Source: DASUNP01 sp035249305 (GTDB taxonomy: Bacteria > Acidobacteriota > Blastocatellia > UBA7656). From it: 64,000 bases of DNA. Under the pieces are notes generated by a model. That model ran no database searches. It saw nothing but the letters and a program-made list of their open reading frames with translations, and was not told the DNA's origin. The stretch lies in assembly GCA_035249305.1 (NCBI GenBank), contig DATFGQ010000037.1, positions 62,001 through 126,000 of the forward strand, given 5' to 3'. Below, piece after piece: positions 8,135-16,447 of this stretch; position 1 is the first letter of the stretch, and every line of letters starts with the position of its first letter. Both the position numbers and the translations under genes were made by a program.

Positions 8135-8299
8135 AGTTGCTCCTCTCAGTAATTTAACTTTAAAGCCAGCACGACATTGTAGCGCACCGGGCGGGTGCAT
8201 AAAAAGCCGGCTCGCGACGACCGCCCGCGCTGCTTGCGGCGGGGAGGCTGTGAACATTAATATAGCCGCGCCTCATTCGACATCAGAGGGAAGATCGCA

Positions 8300-9613
8300 A
8301 TGGCTCAGCCGACAGAAGAACGTCTCGTGCGCGGCATCGGCCGCTGGTCGCTTGTGGCCGTCGCCATCAACGGCATCATAGGCGCGGGCATATTCGGTCA
8401 GCCTTCAAAGGTCTTCGCCCTGAGCGGCCCCTACAGCGTCCTCGCCTTCGCCGCCTGCGCCGTGGTGGTGACGCTGATAATCGTCTGCTTCGCGGAGGTC
8501 GCCAGCCGCTTCCGCGACACGGGCGGCCCCTACCTCTACGCCCGCGAAGCGTTCGGCCCGGCCGTGGGGTTCGAGGTCGGCTGGCTGATGTGGCTCGCGC
8601 GACTCACGGCCTTCGCCGCCAACTGCAACCTGCTGGTCGATTACCTGGGCTACTTCTGGCCGGCGGCGACTGCGCCTTACTGGCGCGAAGCCATCATCGT
8701 CGCCGTCGTCGCGCTGCTCGCCGCTGTCAACACTGTCGGCGTTCGGGACGCCGCGCTCGTCAGCAACTTTTTCACGGTAGGCAAGCTGATCCCGATAATA
8801 CTCTTCATCGCCGTCGGGTTGTTCTTCATAAGCCCCGCGAACTTCTCTCCCTCCGCGCCGCTCACCTACAGCTCATTTTCGACTTCGGTGCTGATGTTGA
8901 TATACGCGTTCACGGGCTTTGAGATGGCCGTGATACCCGCAGGCGAGATACGCAACCCTCAGCGCAACCTGCCGCTCGCGATACTGACGGCGATAGGCGT
9001 CGTCGCCCTGCTCTACATATCGATACAGATCGTCTGCATAGGGACGCTGCCGGAGCTAGCCAGTTCTTCAAGGCCGCTCGCCGACGCGAGCAGCCGCTTC
9101 TGGGGTGCGGCCGGCGGCGCGATCATCTCGGCGGGCGTGATAGTCTCGATCATAGGAAACCTGAACGTGCTGGTGCTGGCGGGCTCGCGCCTCCCGTTCG
9201 CGATGGCCGAAGGCGGAGGGCTGCCGCGCCTCGTCGCCGCCACGCACAGCAGGTTCCGCACGCCTTACGTAGCAATTCTCATCACTGCCGCGGTGATGCT
9301 CGCGCTCACGCTTCCGAGCACTTTTCATAAGCAGGTGAATCTGAGCGTGATAGCGCGGCTGGTGTCTTACGGGCTGACCTGCGCGGCTCTGATCGTCCTT
9401 CGACACAGAAGCGGCGCACCGGCCCCGCTCTTTAAGGCGCCCGCGGGCGTGGCCGTGGCGGCAGCGGCTCTAGTGCTGTCGGCGTGGCTGTTGTCAAACA
9501 GCACGGGCGCGGACGCGCGCGATACGGCGATAGCCGCTGCGGTGGGGCTGTTGATTTACGTGGTGTATAAACTCACCCGGCCGCTCACGGCTCGGGCGCA
9601 AGAAGAGGCTTGA
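8300..9613 (+). CDS. APC-family amino acid permease
   Basis: This 437-residue membrane protein has about 12 hydrophobic helices and the APC signature AINGIIGAGIFGQPS at the first helix, followed by FRDTGGPYLYAREAFGPAVG. It closely parallels the permease at 1479, so the two are diverged paralogues. The final 29 bases overlap the end of the convergent TlpA-like gene. The ligand is not predictable; the setting beside amino-acid and acyl-CoA catabolic genes fits amino acid import. The ATG follows GGGAAGATCGCA. Confidence 0.87.
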   Translation: MAQPTEERLVRGIGRWSLVAVAINGIIGAGIFGQPSKVFALSGPYSVLAFAACAVVVTLIIVCFAEVASRFRDTGGPYLYAREAFGPAVGFEVGWLMWLARLTAFAANCNLLVDYLGYFWPAATAPYWREAIIVAVVALLAAVNTVGVRDAALVSNFFTVGKLIPIILFIAVGLFFISPANFSPSAPLTYSSFSTSVLMLIYAFTGFEMAVIPAGEIRNPQRNLPLAILTAIGVVALLYISIQIVCIGTLPELASSSRPLADASSRFWGAAGGAIISAGVIVSIIGNLNVLVLAGSRLPFAMAEGGGLPRLVAATHSRFRTPYVAILITAAVMLALTLPSTFHKQVNLSVIARLVSYGLTCAALIVLRHRSGAPAPLFKAPAGVAVAAAALVLSAWLLSNSTGADARDTAIAAAVGLLIYVVYKLTRPLTARAQEEA

Positions 9614-10103
9614 TCTTCTGATCGAACTCTTCGCGGTCGATGACGCCTTTGATCCGCTCGCGCACATTCCCCTCGCGGTCTATGACGACACTCAGCGGCA
9701 GGACTTCGCTCACGTCAAACCTTTCGGCGACATCTCGCGCGCCGAACAGTATGGGGTAATTCACTTTGAGTTGTCTGGCCGCCTGTCGCACGTCTCGGCT
9801 GCGGTATGGCGGGAAGGTTATTCCTATGATCTGGAGCCCGCGATCTCTGTACTGGCTTTGCCACGCCACAAGCTCAGGCATCTCGGCGCGGCACGGCGCG
9901 CACCACGTAGCCCAGAAATTCACCAGCACCACTTTGCCGCGGTAATCGGCCAGCCGCGCGCGACGGCCTTTCAGATCCTTGAGCGAAAAATTGATTTTGC
10001 TCGCCGCATGCTTGTTTCTCTCCTGGCCGAAGGCGACCGCCGGATTACCGATCAATAACAATATTAATAATGCTATTCGCATCTTGATGAGCCCAGAGGG
10101 CAT
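9585..10103 (-). CDS. TlpA/ResA-like exported thioredoxin-fold protein
   Basis: This 172-residue protein has a signal peptide or N-terminal anchor (MRIALLILLLIGNPAVAFGQ) and a thioredoxin-like domain from about residue 38. The redox motif is WATWCAPC with Cys68 and Cys71, followed by the cis-proline region LPLSVVIDREG. Proteins of this family reduce disulfides outside the cytoplasm, for example in cytochrome c maturation or metal-site assembly. An ATG at 10082 giving MRIALL is an equally good start. It lies downstream of the HMA-domain/barrel gene on the same strand, so a joint role in thiol or metal chemistry is possible, though a repeat cluster separates them. Confidence 0.88.
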   Translation of the reverse strand: MPSGLIKMRIALLILLLIGNPAVAFGQERNKHAASKINFSLKDLKGRRARLADYRGKVVLVNFWATWCAPCRAEMPELVAWQSQYRDRGLQIIGITFPPYRSRDVRQAARQLKVNYPILFGARDVAERFDVSEVLPLSVVIDREGNVRERIKGVIDREEFDQKIKPLLAPEP

Positions 10104-10265
10104 CTGAAAAGCCCCTGCGGGGCTCTATGTTTGTAGAACAATAGCGTAAATGCACCCAACCCCGTAGGGGTTGTATGTTTGATATTCAACTCCTACGGAG
10201 TTGGATATTGATTATGCGATCACTACAAACATACGGCTCCTATGGAGCCGAGTATGTTGCTACTT
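10104..10265. repeat. Palindrome cluster B
   Basis: Four short palindromes: AGCCCCTGCGGGGCT (10110-10124), AACCCCGTAGGGGTT (10158-10172), CAACTCCTACGGAGTTG (10188-10204) and GGCTCCTATGGAGCC (10235-10249), spaced by ATGTTTG/CAAACAT-like linkers. The loops follow the pattern CCnTAnGG seen in other clusters, but the linkers differ from the ATTCAATAG type. Confidence 0.8.
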
Positions 10266-10278
10266 CTCAGACGCGCTC

Positions 10279-11700
10279 TCAGTACAAATACCTGACGCCG
10301 ATCAGGAGGTTCTTATCGGTGCGAAGCGCCTGCGCCCCCGAGCTGTGCGAAATTGGGAGCTGGAGGCTCGCCTCTAACACGAGCCGCGCGCTCGCGATGT
10401 ATTGGAGCGCGGGCGCGAGATAAAACTCCGCCGCGCTGCTGCCGGCAACGGTCCGGCCGAGCGCGCGGCCTCTGTCGCGCAGCATCGCCGTCGTTTCGAG
10501 TATCAAGAACAACTCTTTGGTCGGGCTGCGGTATTTGAAAGGCAGCAACACGTATTCGAGGTCCGTATTCAATCTCACCTCGTTGCCGAGGCGGAACCCA
10601 TCGCGCTCACCTCTGAGCGTGCCTTGCAGGTTAGCTCCATAAATCCAGCGGTGGCGAGCTTGCGAGTACGCCACGTCCGCGTGGACGGCAAACCCGCCGT
10701 CGATCGCGCCGAGCTGGCGGCGCACGAACTCCGGGGCGGCAAGCTCAGTCTCACGAGGGGCGTCTTTCTTACCCGTCGGCAATTCCAGTCCTACGCGCAC
10801 GGCGGCCTGTTTGTCGCCCCACGTCTCAAGCGTGCGGAAGAATCGGTGCTTGGCCCAGGCGGTTATGTTGCCCAGTCCACGGCCCGAGCCCGAGCCGCTT
10901 TCATCGTCAAACGAAGTGCTGTTAAAAGGGACCTCGGCTTCGAGCTGAAGAGTCGAGGTCGGAGTGTAAGAGACGCCCACGCGAAGGCTGTGGCGGTCTA
11001 CTTTCAACCCGCCCAGATGCTGGCGCGCGTAAAAGTAGCGCGGCATGACCGCGCCGCCCTTGTAGACGGTGAGCCCCGGACTGGTGGTCCGCACCGGCGC
11101 AAGAGGCAGGCCAGGCTCGCCGCTCGTCCCTCGAAGCGAGATCTCCACGTTTGAGATATTAATCGGCGTCGCGGCGGCCTCGATTCTCTTTACTGCGCGC
11201 GGGCGAATGGTCTCGCGCTGATCCGGCTCTTTGCCCGCGGTCTGCCAGTCGCCCGTGATCTCTACGCGCGAGCCCGCGGCAAGCTCCCCCATGATTTGTT
11301 GGATGTTCTCGCCTTCGAGGGCGAATCGCTGCTTAGACGGCTCCACGTCGATCCACCAGCCGGAGCCTTCGCGCGCGAGCACGCCCGCGACGGTTATTTC
11401 GGCGGAGTCGAGCGTGTAGCCCGCTTTCTTGAGCGTAGTTTTAAGCGCGGCGAACGACGCGGCCTTGTCGGGCTTAGGCGTAAAGACTCCCAGCCCGCGC
11501 TTGATCTCTGTGACTTTGATATCGTCTATCTTCGGAGCGAAATCGAGACGGCTCACGGCCTTCTTGATGTTGTATACTCACATGCCGCACAGGTATCCGG
11601 CGATCTTCATCTGGACCTGCTTTATCTCGGCCCGCCCGTCGCTCGGGTTTGCAACCAGCAGGAGCAACAAAGCCAGTGTAGTCGCAGCGTATCTATTCAT
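10279..11700 (-). CDS. HMA-domain/outer-membrane beta-barrel protein, probable selenoprotein (in-frame TGA at 11578-11580)
   Basis: I read this as one 473-codon gene starting at the ATG at 11700, which has GGGAGAG just upstream. Residues 1-24 are a signal peptide (MNRYAATTLALLLLLV). Residues 25-110 have the pattern of a heavy-metal-associated domain: IKQVQMKIAGYLCGM, then TGA, then VYNIKKAVSRL and a terminal LKKAGYTLDSAEI. The TGA is codon 41 and, read as selenocysteine, gives Cys38-Gly-Met-Sec41, replacing the second cysteine of the usual CxxC metal site. After an OB-like segment (to about 150) comes a beta-rich barrel ending in the aromatic YLY typical of outer membrane proteins. If TGA is a stop, the 425-residue reading from GTG 11556 remains, but it lacks a signal peptide. 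Confidence 0.7.
11544..11566 (-). promoter_or_regulatory. SECIS-like stem-loop 3' of the in-frame TGA
   Basis: In the leftward mRNA the stem CAAGAAGGC / GCCGUCUCG (seven Watson-Crick pairs, two mismatches) encloses the loop CGUGA. The loop begins 20 nt after UGA and has G at its second position followed by U. That matches the known description of bacterial SECIS elements: loop roughly 16-37 nt downstream, with a G among the first two loop bases. Function is inferred. Confidence 0.5.
11578..11580 (-). other. In-frame TGA, candidate selenocysteine codon
   Basis: The codon order on the minus strand is TGC GGC ATG TGA GTA TAC AAC. Both flanks stay in one frame and align with the HMA metal-binding loop, the TGA replacing the second Cys of CxxC. 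Confidence 0.55.
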
Positions 11701-11958
11701 GGTTCTCTCCCGTTTCAGACAGCCTTGTCAGATTCTCCACTGCCTGATAATAAAAAGGCAAATGCAAGCCGCCAGCAGAGCAGAAAAGGGCAAGTTCAGC
11801 TTCACGCGCCACCCGGAGGTTTTGACGCTCGGCGTGGCGGTGGCGGTCAGCTTCATACTGCGTTTCGCGCTGCTCCCATGGGACGGGGGCGGCACTTTCT
11901 TTCATGTCTATATAATGATCTCAAACTGCCAGTGTGGGAGTGACGGAGGAGAATATAC
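11701..11958. other. Divergent intergenic region
   Basis: This 258-base region lies between the leftward HMA gene and the rightward amidohydrolase remnant. It contains the RBS of the former (GGGAGAG just right of 11700) and a TATAAT hexamer at 11911-11916 that may be the -10 of the latter, although no good -35 is visible. Short open frames here have no recognisable content. Confidence 0.4.
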
Positions 11959-12300
11959 GTGAAGCCAATAAAGATTGCTCCGATTTTGATAGCGGCCCTG
12001 TCGCTTATCATCCTATCCGGCGCGGCTCAAGCCCAAACAAAACCCGACGAGGAGACAATATTGATTCGCGCCGGGCGCGTGTTCGCTTATCAAGAAGCGG
12101 GGATGGAGCCGGCGCAGATTCTACAGAGCGCCACCATCAACGCCGCACGACTGATCGGCGACAAGCGGCTGGGGGTGATTAAAGCAGGGAGCTTCGCGGA
12201 CATAATCGCCATTGACGGCGACCCCGCAAAAGATTTCAAGGCCATAGAGCGGGTGAAGTTCGTCATGAAAGATGGGAAGGTCTATGTCGGGAATCATTGA
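11959..12300 (+). pseudogene. Amidohydrolase remnant with internal in-frame deletion
   Basis: This 113-codon frame starts with GTG after GGAGGAGAATATAC and encodes a signal peptide (IAALSLIILSGAAQA) and the beginning of an imidazolonepropionase/prolidase-type amidohydrolase (ETILIRAGRVF). It then joins directly to the family's C-terminal end: QILQSATINAARLIG, LGVIKAGSFADIIA and MKDGKVYVGNH. The whole catalytic barrel with its His and Asp ligands (usually over 300 residues) is missing at the junction, around codon 35. The reading frame is intact, so a small exported protein may still be made, but it cannot be an active enzyme. An assembly join is an alternative. Confidence 0.7.
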
Positions 12301-13666
12301 GGCGATGGGGCCGCGCGGCATCGAAATCTACACCGCGGAATGGGTGCTGCCCATAAGCTCGCCTCCCATACGCGACGGCGCGGTCGTCATCAAAGACGAA
12401 CGCATAGCCTTCGTCGGCTCGCAGGCGGAGCTCGGAGCGCGGCCCGAGATCGCTGAATCCGAAGTGACGAGCTTTGGCCGGGCCGCGATCCTGCCGGGGT
12501 TTGTAAACCTTCACAGCCACCTTGAGCTTACCTTGATGCGAGGCTTTCTCGAAGACCTCGCGTTTCGCGATTGGATCGCGAAGCTGACGCGGACAAAATA
12601 CGAGCGGCTCAGCGAAGAGGACTTCAAGTGGTCGGCGCGGCTCGGCGCGGCCGAAGCCATACGCGCGGGCGTGACTACGCTGGCCGACACGGGAGACTCG
12701 GCAGCCGCTTTCGACGCGCTTCTGGCGAGCGGGCTGCGCGGCATCGCTTACAGAGAGGTCTTCGGCCCCGACCCGAAAGTTGCCCGCCAGAGCCTCGACG
12801 GGCTGAAGGAGAAGCTTGACGACATGCTCGCGCGGGCGAGCGCGCTTGTACGCGCGGGCGTCTCGCCTCACGCGCCCTACACCGTGTCGGCCGAGCTCTT
12901 CCAACTCGTGAGTCGCTACGCGGCGCGCGAATCGTTAGACATGTGCATACACGCGGCGGAGTCGGAAGCCGAGCGCCAGTTGATGTTCGCGGGCGAAGGC
13001 GATTTCGCGCGCGGGTTGAGCGCGCGCGGGATAGAATGGCAGACGCCCGGACTCTCTACTATTCAATACCTCGAATCTCTCGGCGTGCTTGAGTGCGCCC
13101 CCTTGCTCGTTCACGCGGTCACTGTAGACGACCGCGACATCGCTTCGATAGCGCGCAGCCGCTCGCGCGTGGCCCATTGCCCGAAGTCGAACGCCAAGCT
13201 CGGACACGGCATAGCGAGGCTCACCGAGATGCTAGACGCGGGCGTGCGCGTGGGGCTGGGCACCGACAGCGTGGCTTCAAATAACCGCTGCGACATGATT
13301 GATGAAGCCCGGTTCTGCTCTCTCATTCACCGGGCCGCGCTCCGCGATTTCAAATGGCCCGCGGCCGATCTGGTGCTCAGGCTTATGACCTTAGACGGCG
13401 CGCGCGCCTTGGGGCTCGAAGACGAGATAGGCTCTCTGGAAGCGAACAAGCAGGCCGACCTTATCGTCATAGACCTCAGTAAGATTCACAACAGACCCGT
13501 TCACGACCCCGTCGCCGCTATCATATTCAGCGCCGCGTCAACCGATGTTTTGCTGACGATGGTAGCGGGGCTGGTCCTGTTCGACGGCCAAAAGGTTCAT
13601 ACGCTCGCAGAGGCCGAGATCTCCGACCGCGTCGCCATGGCAGTTGATAAAATGCGTTCAGCTTAA
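12284..13666 (+). CDS. Amidohydrolase, SAH/MTA deaminase-like (MtaD/AtzB-type)
   Basis: This protein has about 460 residues. Of three possible ATG starts (12272, 12284, 12305), 12284 is preferred because GGGAAGG lies just upstream; the gene overlaps the end of the remnant upstream. It has the full amidohydrolase set: His77 and His79 in GFVNLHSHLEL, His in SPHAPYTVS, His in CIHAAES, a further His in LVHAVTVDD, HCPKSNAKLGHG, and Asp328 in GLGTDSVASNN. That motif set is typical of S-adenosylhomocysteine/methylthioadenosine deaminases and chlorohydrolase relatives, which release ammonia from purines or triazines. It has no signal peptide, so it acts in the cytoplasm. Confidence 0.86.
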   Translation: MSGIIEAMGPRGIEIYTAEWVLPISSPPIRDGAVVIKDERIAFVGSQAELGARPEIAESEVTSFGRAAILPGFVNLHSHLELTLMRGFLEDLAFRDWIAKLTRTKYERLSEEDFKWSARLGAAEAIRAGVTTLADTGDSAAAFDALLASGLRGIAYREVFGPDPKVARQSLDGLKEKLDDMLARASALVRAGVSPHAPYTVSAELFQLVSRYAARESLDMCIHAAESEAERQLMFAGEGDFARGLSARGIEWQTPGLSTIQYLESLGVLECAPLLVHAVTVDDRDIASIARSRSRVAHCPKSNAKLGHGIARLTEMLDAGVRVGLGTDSVASNNRCDMIDEARFCSLIHRAALRDFKWPAADLVLRLMTLDGARALGLEDEIGSLEANKQADLIVIDLSKIHNRPVHDPVAAIIFSAASTDVLLTMVAGLVLFDGQKVHTLAEAEISDRVAMAVDKMRSA

Positions 13667-13833
13667 TATCAGCCGCTCCCGCCTCAGTTTCATTTCCGTT
13701 ACCGATCAAAATCATGCACCCCTTCACGCGGCCGTTGCGTAATTATAAAACGGGAACCAATCAATACGGGCTTCCGTATGAACGGTAGGAAAATAATCAC
13801 TTTAAAGGTTTTCGCAGTAGGCCGGGGGTTTAT

Positions 13834-15033
13834 ATGGCGAGAAAGAAGTCTCGTAAGTATCTAGTCGTGTCGGTGCTGGTCGTGGTGGTCTTAGCCGCGG
13901 TCGCTTACGGTTATTCGGCGATGTCGGGGACCAGGGCCGAGATCGACCCTTCGCGGATCGTCACCGTGGAGCGCGGCGACATCGCGCGCAGCGTGGTGGC
14001 CACGGGGCGCGTCGAGCCCATCTCGAAAGTTGAGATCAAATCGAAAGCCAACGGCATCATCAAAGAGCTACGGGTCAAGGCCGGCGACATGGTGACCGAG
14101 GGCCAGGTGCTTGCCGAGCTCGATAAAGAGAACCTCGAAGCGAGGTTGCGCGAAGCGCGCGCCGCGCTGCTTGGCGCTCAATCGAACGAGCGGGCGGCCC
14201 AGGCCGAGTACGAGAAGAACAAGGTCGAGGCCGAAAGCCCCGACGTCGCGTTCGCCGCTCGCAACGTCGAGCGCGTCGACAAGCTCTTCAAAGGTGGGTT
14301 GATCTCGCACCAGGAGCTAGACGACGCGCGACGCGCGCTGGAGCAGGCCGAGAACCGCCAGCATGTCGCGCGCTCGCAGTTGAGCGTGACGGCGGCGCGC
14401 GTCTCTCAGGCGGAAGCCGAGGTCGCGCAATCGCGCGCGGCCGTAGAGCGCGCCGAAGAGGAGTTGAATAACGCGACCATCCGCTCGCCGATACGCGGGA
14501 TGGTGCTGTCGCGCGACGTTGAGCTTGGCAGCCCCGTCTCGTCGATCTTAAACATGGGCGCGGCGGCGACGCTCGTGATGGTGTTGGGCGACATCAGCCA
14601 GGTCTACGTCCGCGGCAAAGTCGACGAGGCGGACATCGGCAACGTGCGCCTGGGCCAGCCGGCGCGCATAAAGGTCGAGACGTTCAAGGGGCGCGAGTTC
14701 ACGGGCCAGGTGACGGAGATCTCTCCGATGGGTGCGGAGAAGGATAACGTCGTCAGCTTCGAGGTCAAAGTCTCGATCAGCAACCCCGGCGGCGAGCTGA
14801 GCGCAAACATGACGGCCAACGCCGAGATAATTCTCGAAGAGCGCAAATCCGTGCTGATAATCCCTGAAAGCGCGATCACCTACGACCAGCAGCGCAACGC
14901 GTCGGTCGAAGTGCCCGCCCCCGCCACCGACACGGGCCGCGAAAAGAAGCAGATCAAAGTCGGCGTCAGCAACGGCAGCCGCACGGAAGTTATCGAAGGC
15001 TTGATCGAAAGCCAGCAGGTGATTCTTCAGTAG
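13834..15033 (+). CDS. Periplasmic adaptor of an efflux system (HlyD/MacA-type)
   Basis: This 399-residue protein has an N-terminal membrane anchor (YLVVSVLVVVVLAAVAYGYS, about residues 9-28). It then has the first half of a lipoyl domain (VEPISKVEIKSKANGIIKEL), a long alpha-helical hairpin (about 95-215, rich in Ala, Arg and Glu), the second lipoyl half (ATIRSPIRGMVLSRDVELG) and a beta-barrel domain. This is the layout of MacA and RND/ABC adaptors that link an inner-membrane transporter to an outer-membrane channel. Two MacB-type permeases follow. Its last codons and stop lie inside a heptamer repeat (15028-15061). Confidence 0.9.
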   Translation: MARKKSRKYLVVSVLVVVVLAAVAYGYSAMSGTRAEIDPSRIVTVERGDIARSVVATGRVEPISKVEIKSKANGIIKELRVKAGDMVTEGQVLAELDKENLEARLREARAALLGAQSNERAAQAEYEKNKVEAESPDVAFAARNVERVDKLFKGGLISHQELDDARRALEQAENRQHVARSQLSVTAARVSQAEAEVAQSRAAVERAEEELNNATIRSPIRGMVLSRDVELGSPVSSILNMGAAATLVMVLGDISQVYVRGKVDEADIGNVRLGQPARIKVETFKGREFTGQVTEISPMGAEKDNVVSFEVKVSISNPGGELSANMTANAEIILEERKSVLIIPESAITYDQQRNASVEVPAPATDTGREKKQIKVGVSNGSRTEVIEGLIESQQVILQ

Positions 15034-15144
15034 CCAGTAGTCAGTAGCCAGTAGCCAGTAGGCGGTAAGCAAGTCGCCTGATGGCAATTGAGCTATCTTC
15101 AATGACAGACTACTGACTACTGGCTACTGACTACTGACTACTGG
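15028..15144. repeat. Inverted heptamer repeat (AGTAGYC units)
   Basis: The left arm (15028-15061) repeats a 7-base unit AGTAGCC/AGTAGTC. The right arm (15110-15144) is the reverse complement of the same unit series. The 48-base interior has no palindrome. The left arm includes the adaptor's stop codon, and the right arm ends three bases before the ATG of the next gene, replacing the usual ribosome-binding region. Confidence 0.9.
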
Positions 15145-15147
15145 ATT

Positions 15148-16446
15148 ATGCGCGAACTCTTTCGACAGACCTGGGCGAACCTGACTGCCAACAAGCTGCG
15201 CAGCTTCCTGACCATGTTCGGCATCGTCTGGGGGATCATCTCTATCGTGCTGTTGTCGGCCATGGGCGAAGGCTTTCAGCGCGGCAACGAGCGCGTGATG
15301 AGAGAGCTCGGCAAGAACATCCTCATCATTCGCAACGGGAGGACGAGCATGCAGGCGGGCGGCGAGCGCGCCGGGCGCATCATCCGCCTCGACATCACCG
15401 ACGTTCATGCGCTCAAAGAAAAATCGCGGCTGCTTGAGTTCATCAGCCCCGAGTTGATGACCTCCGTGAAAGCCAAGAGCGCGTTCAACGCCAGCACCGT
15501 AGGCATAAGCGGCATCTGGCCCGTCTACCAGCAGATCAGAACGATCGACGTGGAGAGGGGCCGGCTGATAACCGAAGTCGACAACGAGCAGGCCCGCCGC
15601 GTCGCCATCATAGGGTTCGACGCCGCCAAGCAACTCTTCGCAGACCGCGACCCCGTCGGGAGCCAGATTCAAGTCGGCGGAATCCCTTACACGATCATCG
15701 GCAAGATTCGCAAGAAAGAGCAGGACTCGAATTACACGGGCGCCGACAACGGGCGTCTGTTCGTCCCTTACGAGGCGATGAAAAAAGATTTCCCGCTGCG
15801 CGGCAGCCTCGACACGCCCGACTCGCTGTCGACGATCATCGCCGCCCCTTACGATCAGGTCGCACAGCAGATGGGCGAGGCGCTCGAAGGCGGCAGCAAA
15901 CGCTGGCTCAACGGCATGACGCCGGTTGAGGTCGAGATACGGTCGATCCTCGGCCCCAAACATGGCTTCGACGCGCTCGACACCGAAGCGCTATCGATAT
16001 GGAACACGGCCATCTCTTCGGTGATGTTCGACAAAGTCATCAAGGCGATGAAAGAGTTCTTCCTCGCCGTAAGCATCATCACGCTCGCGCTCGGCGGCAT
16101 CGGCGTGATGAACATAATGCTGATAGCCGTCAAGGAACGCACGCGCGAGATAGGCGTGCGCAAGGCGATGGGCGCGACTTCGCGCAACATCCAGTGGCAG
16201 TTCCTGAGCGAAGGGCTGTTCCTGACCATGCTGAGCGGGGCGATCGGCCTCGGACTGGGCGTCGGGCTCTGTAATCTTGTGAACATGCTCCCGATGCCCG
16301 CGCGCTTCTCGGGGATGGTGACGACCTGGCAGATGGCCGCTTTTTCTATCGCGACGCTTGCGGTCATAGGCATACTCGCTTCGACATATCCCGCGCGCAG
16401 GGCCGCGGAGCTTCGCCCCATCGAGGCCCTGCGATACGAGATGTGA
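15148..16446 (+). CDS. MacB-type ABC transporter permease (FtsX fold)
   Basis: This 432-residue protein has an N-terminal transmembrane helix (NKLRSFLTMFGIVWGIIS), a large periplasmic MacB_PCD domain (about residues 45-290) and three C-terminal helices with the FtsX signature GGIGVMNIMLIAVKERTREI. It is a mechanotransmission-type permease that works with an adaptor and an ATP-binding protein to expel substrates such as lipids, peptides or antibiotics. No ATPase gene lies beside it. It shares overall design with the next gene, as expected for a heterodimer. No ribosome binding site is seen because a repeat arm abuts the start. Confidence 0.9.
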   Translation: MRELFRQTWANLTANKLRSFLTMFGIVWGIISIVLLSAMGEGFQRGNERVMRELGKNILIIRNGRTSMQAGGERAGRIIRLDITDVHALKEKSRLLEFISPELMTSVKAKSAFNASTVGISGIWPVYQQIRTIDVERGRLITEVDNEQARRVAIIGFDAAKQLFADRDPVGSQIQVGGIPYTIIGKIRKKEQDSNYTGADNGRLFVPYEAMKKDFPLRGSLDTPDSLSTIIAAPYDQVAQQMGEALEGGSKRWLNGMTPVEVEIRSILGPKHGFDALDTEALSIWNTAISSVMFDKVIKAMKEFFLAVSIITLALGGIGVMNIMLIAVKERTREIGVRKAMGATSRNIQWQFLSEGLFLTMLSGAIGLGLGVGLCNLVNMLPMPARFSGMVTTWQMAAFSIATLAVIGILASTYPARRAAELRPIEALRYEM

Positions 16447-16447
16447 A

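Noticed and set aside
10279..11556. Shorter barrel protein starting at GTG 11556
   Set aside because: It would lack a signal peptide and a ribosome binding site, whereas the longer reading from 11700 has both; kept only as the alternative if TGA is a true stop.
11429..11962. Plus-strand open frame opposite the HMA gene
   Set aside because: It is an antisense shadow with unlikely composition and no RBS or recognisable domain.
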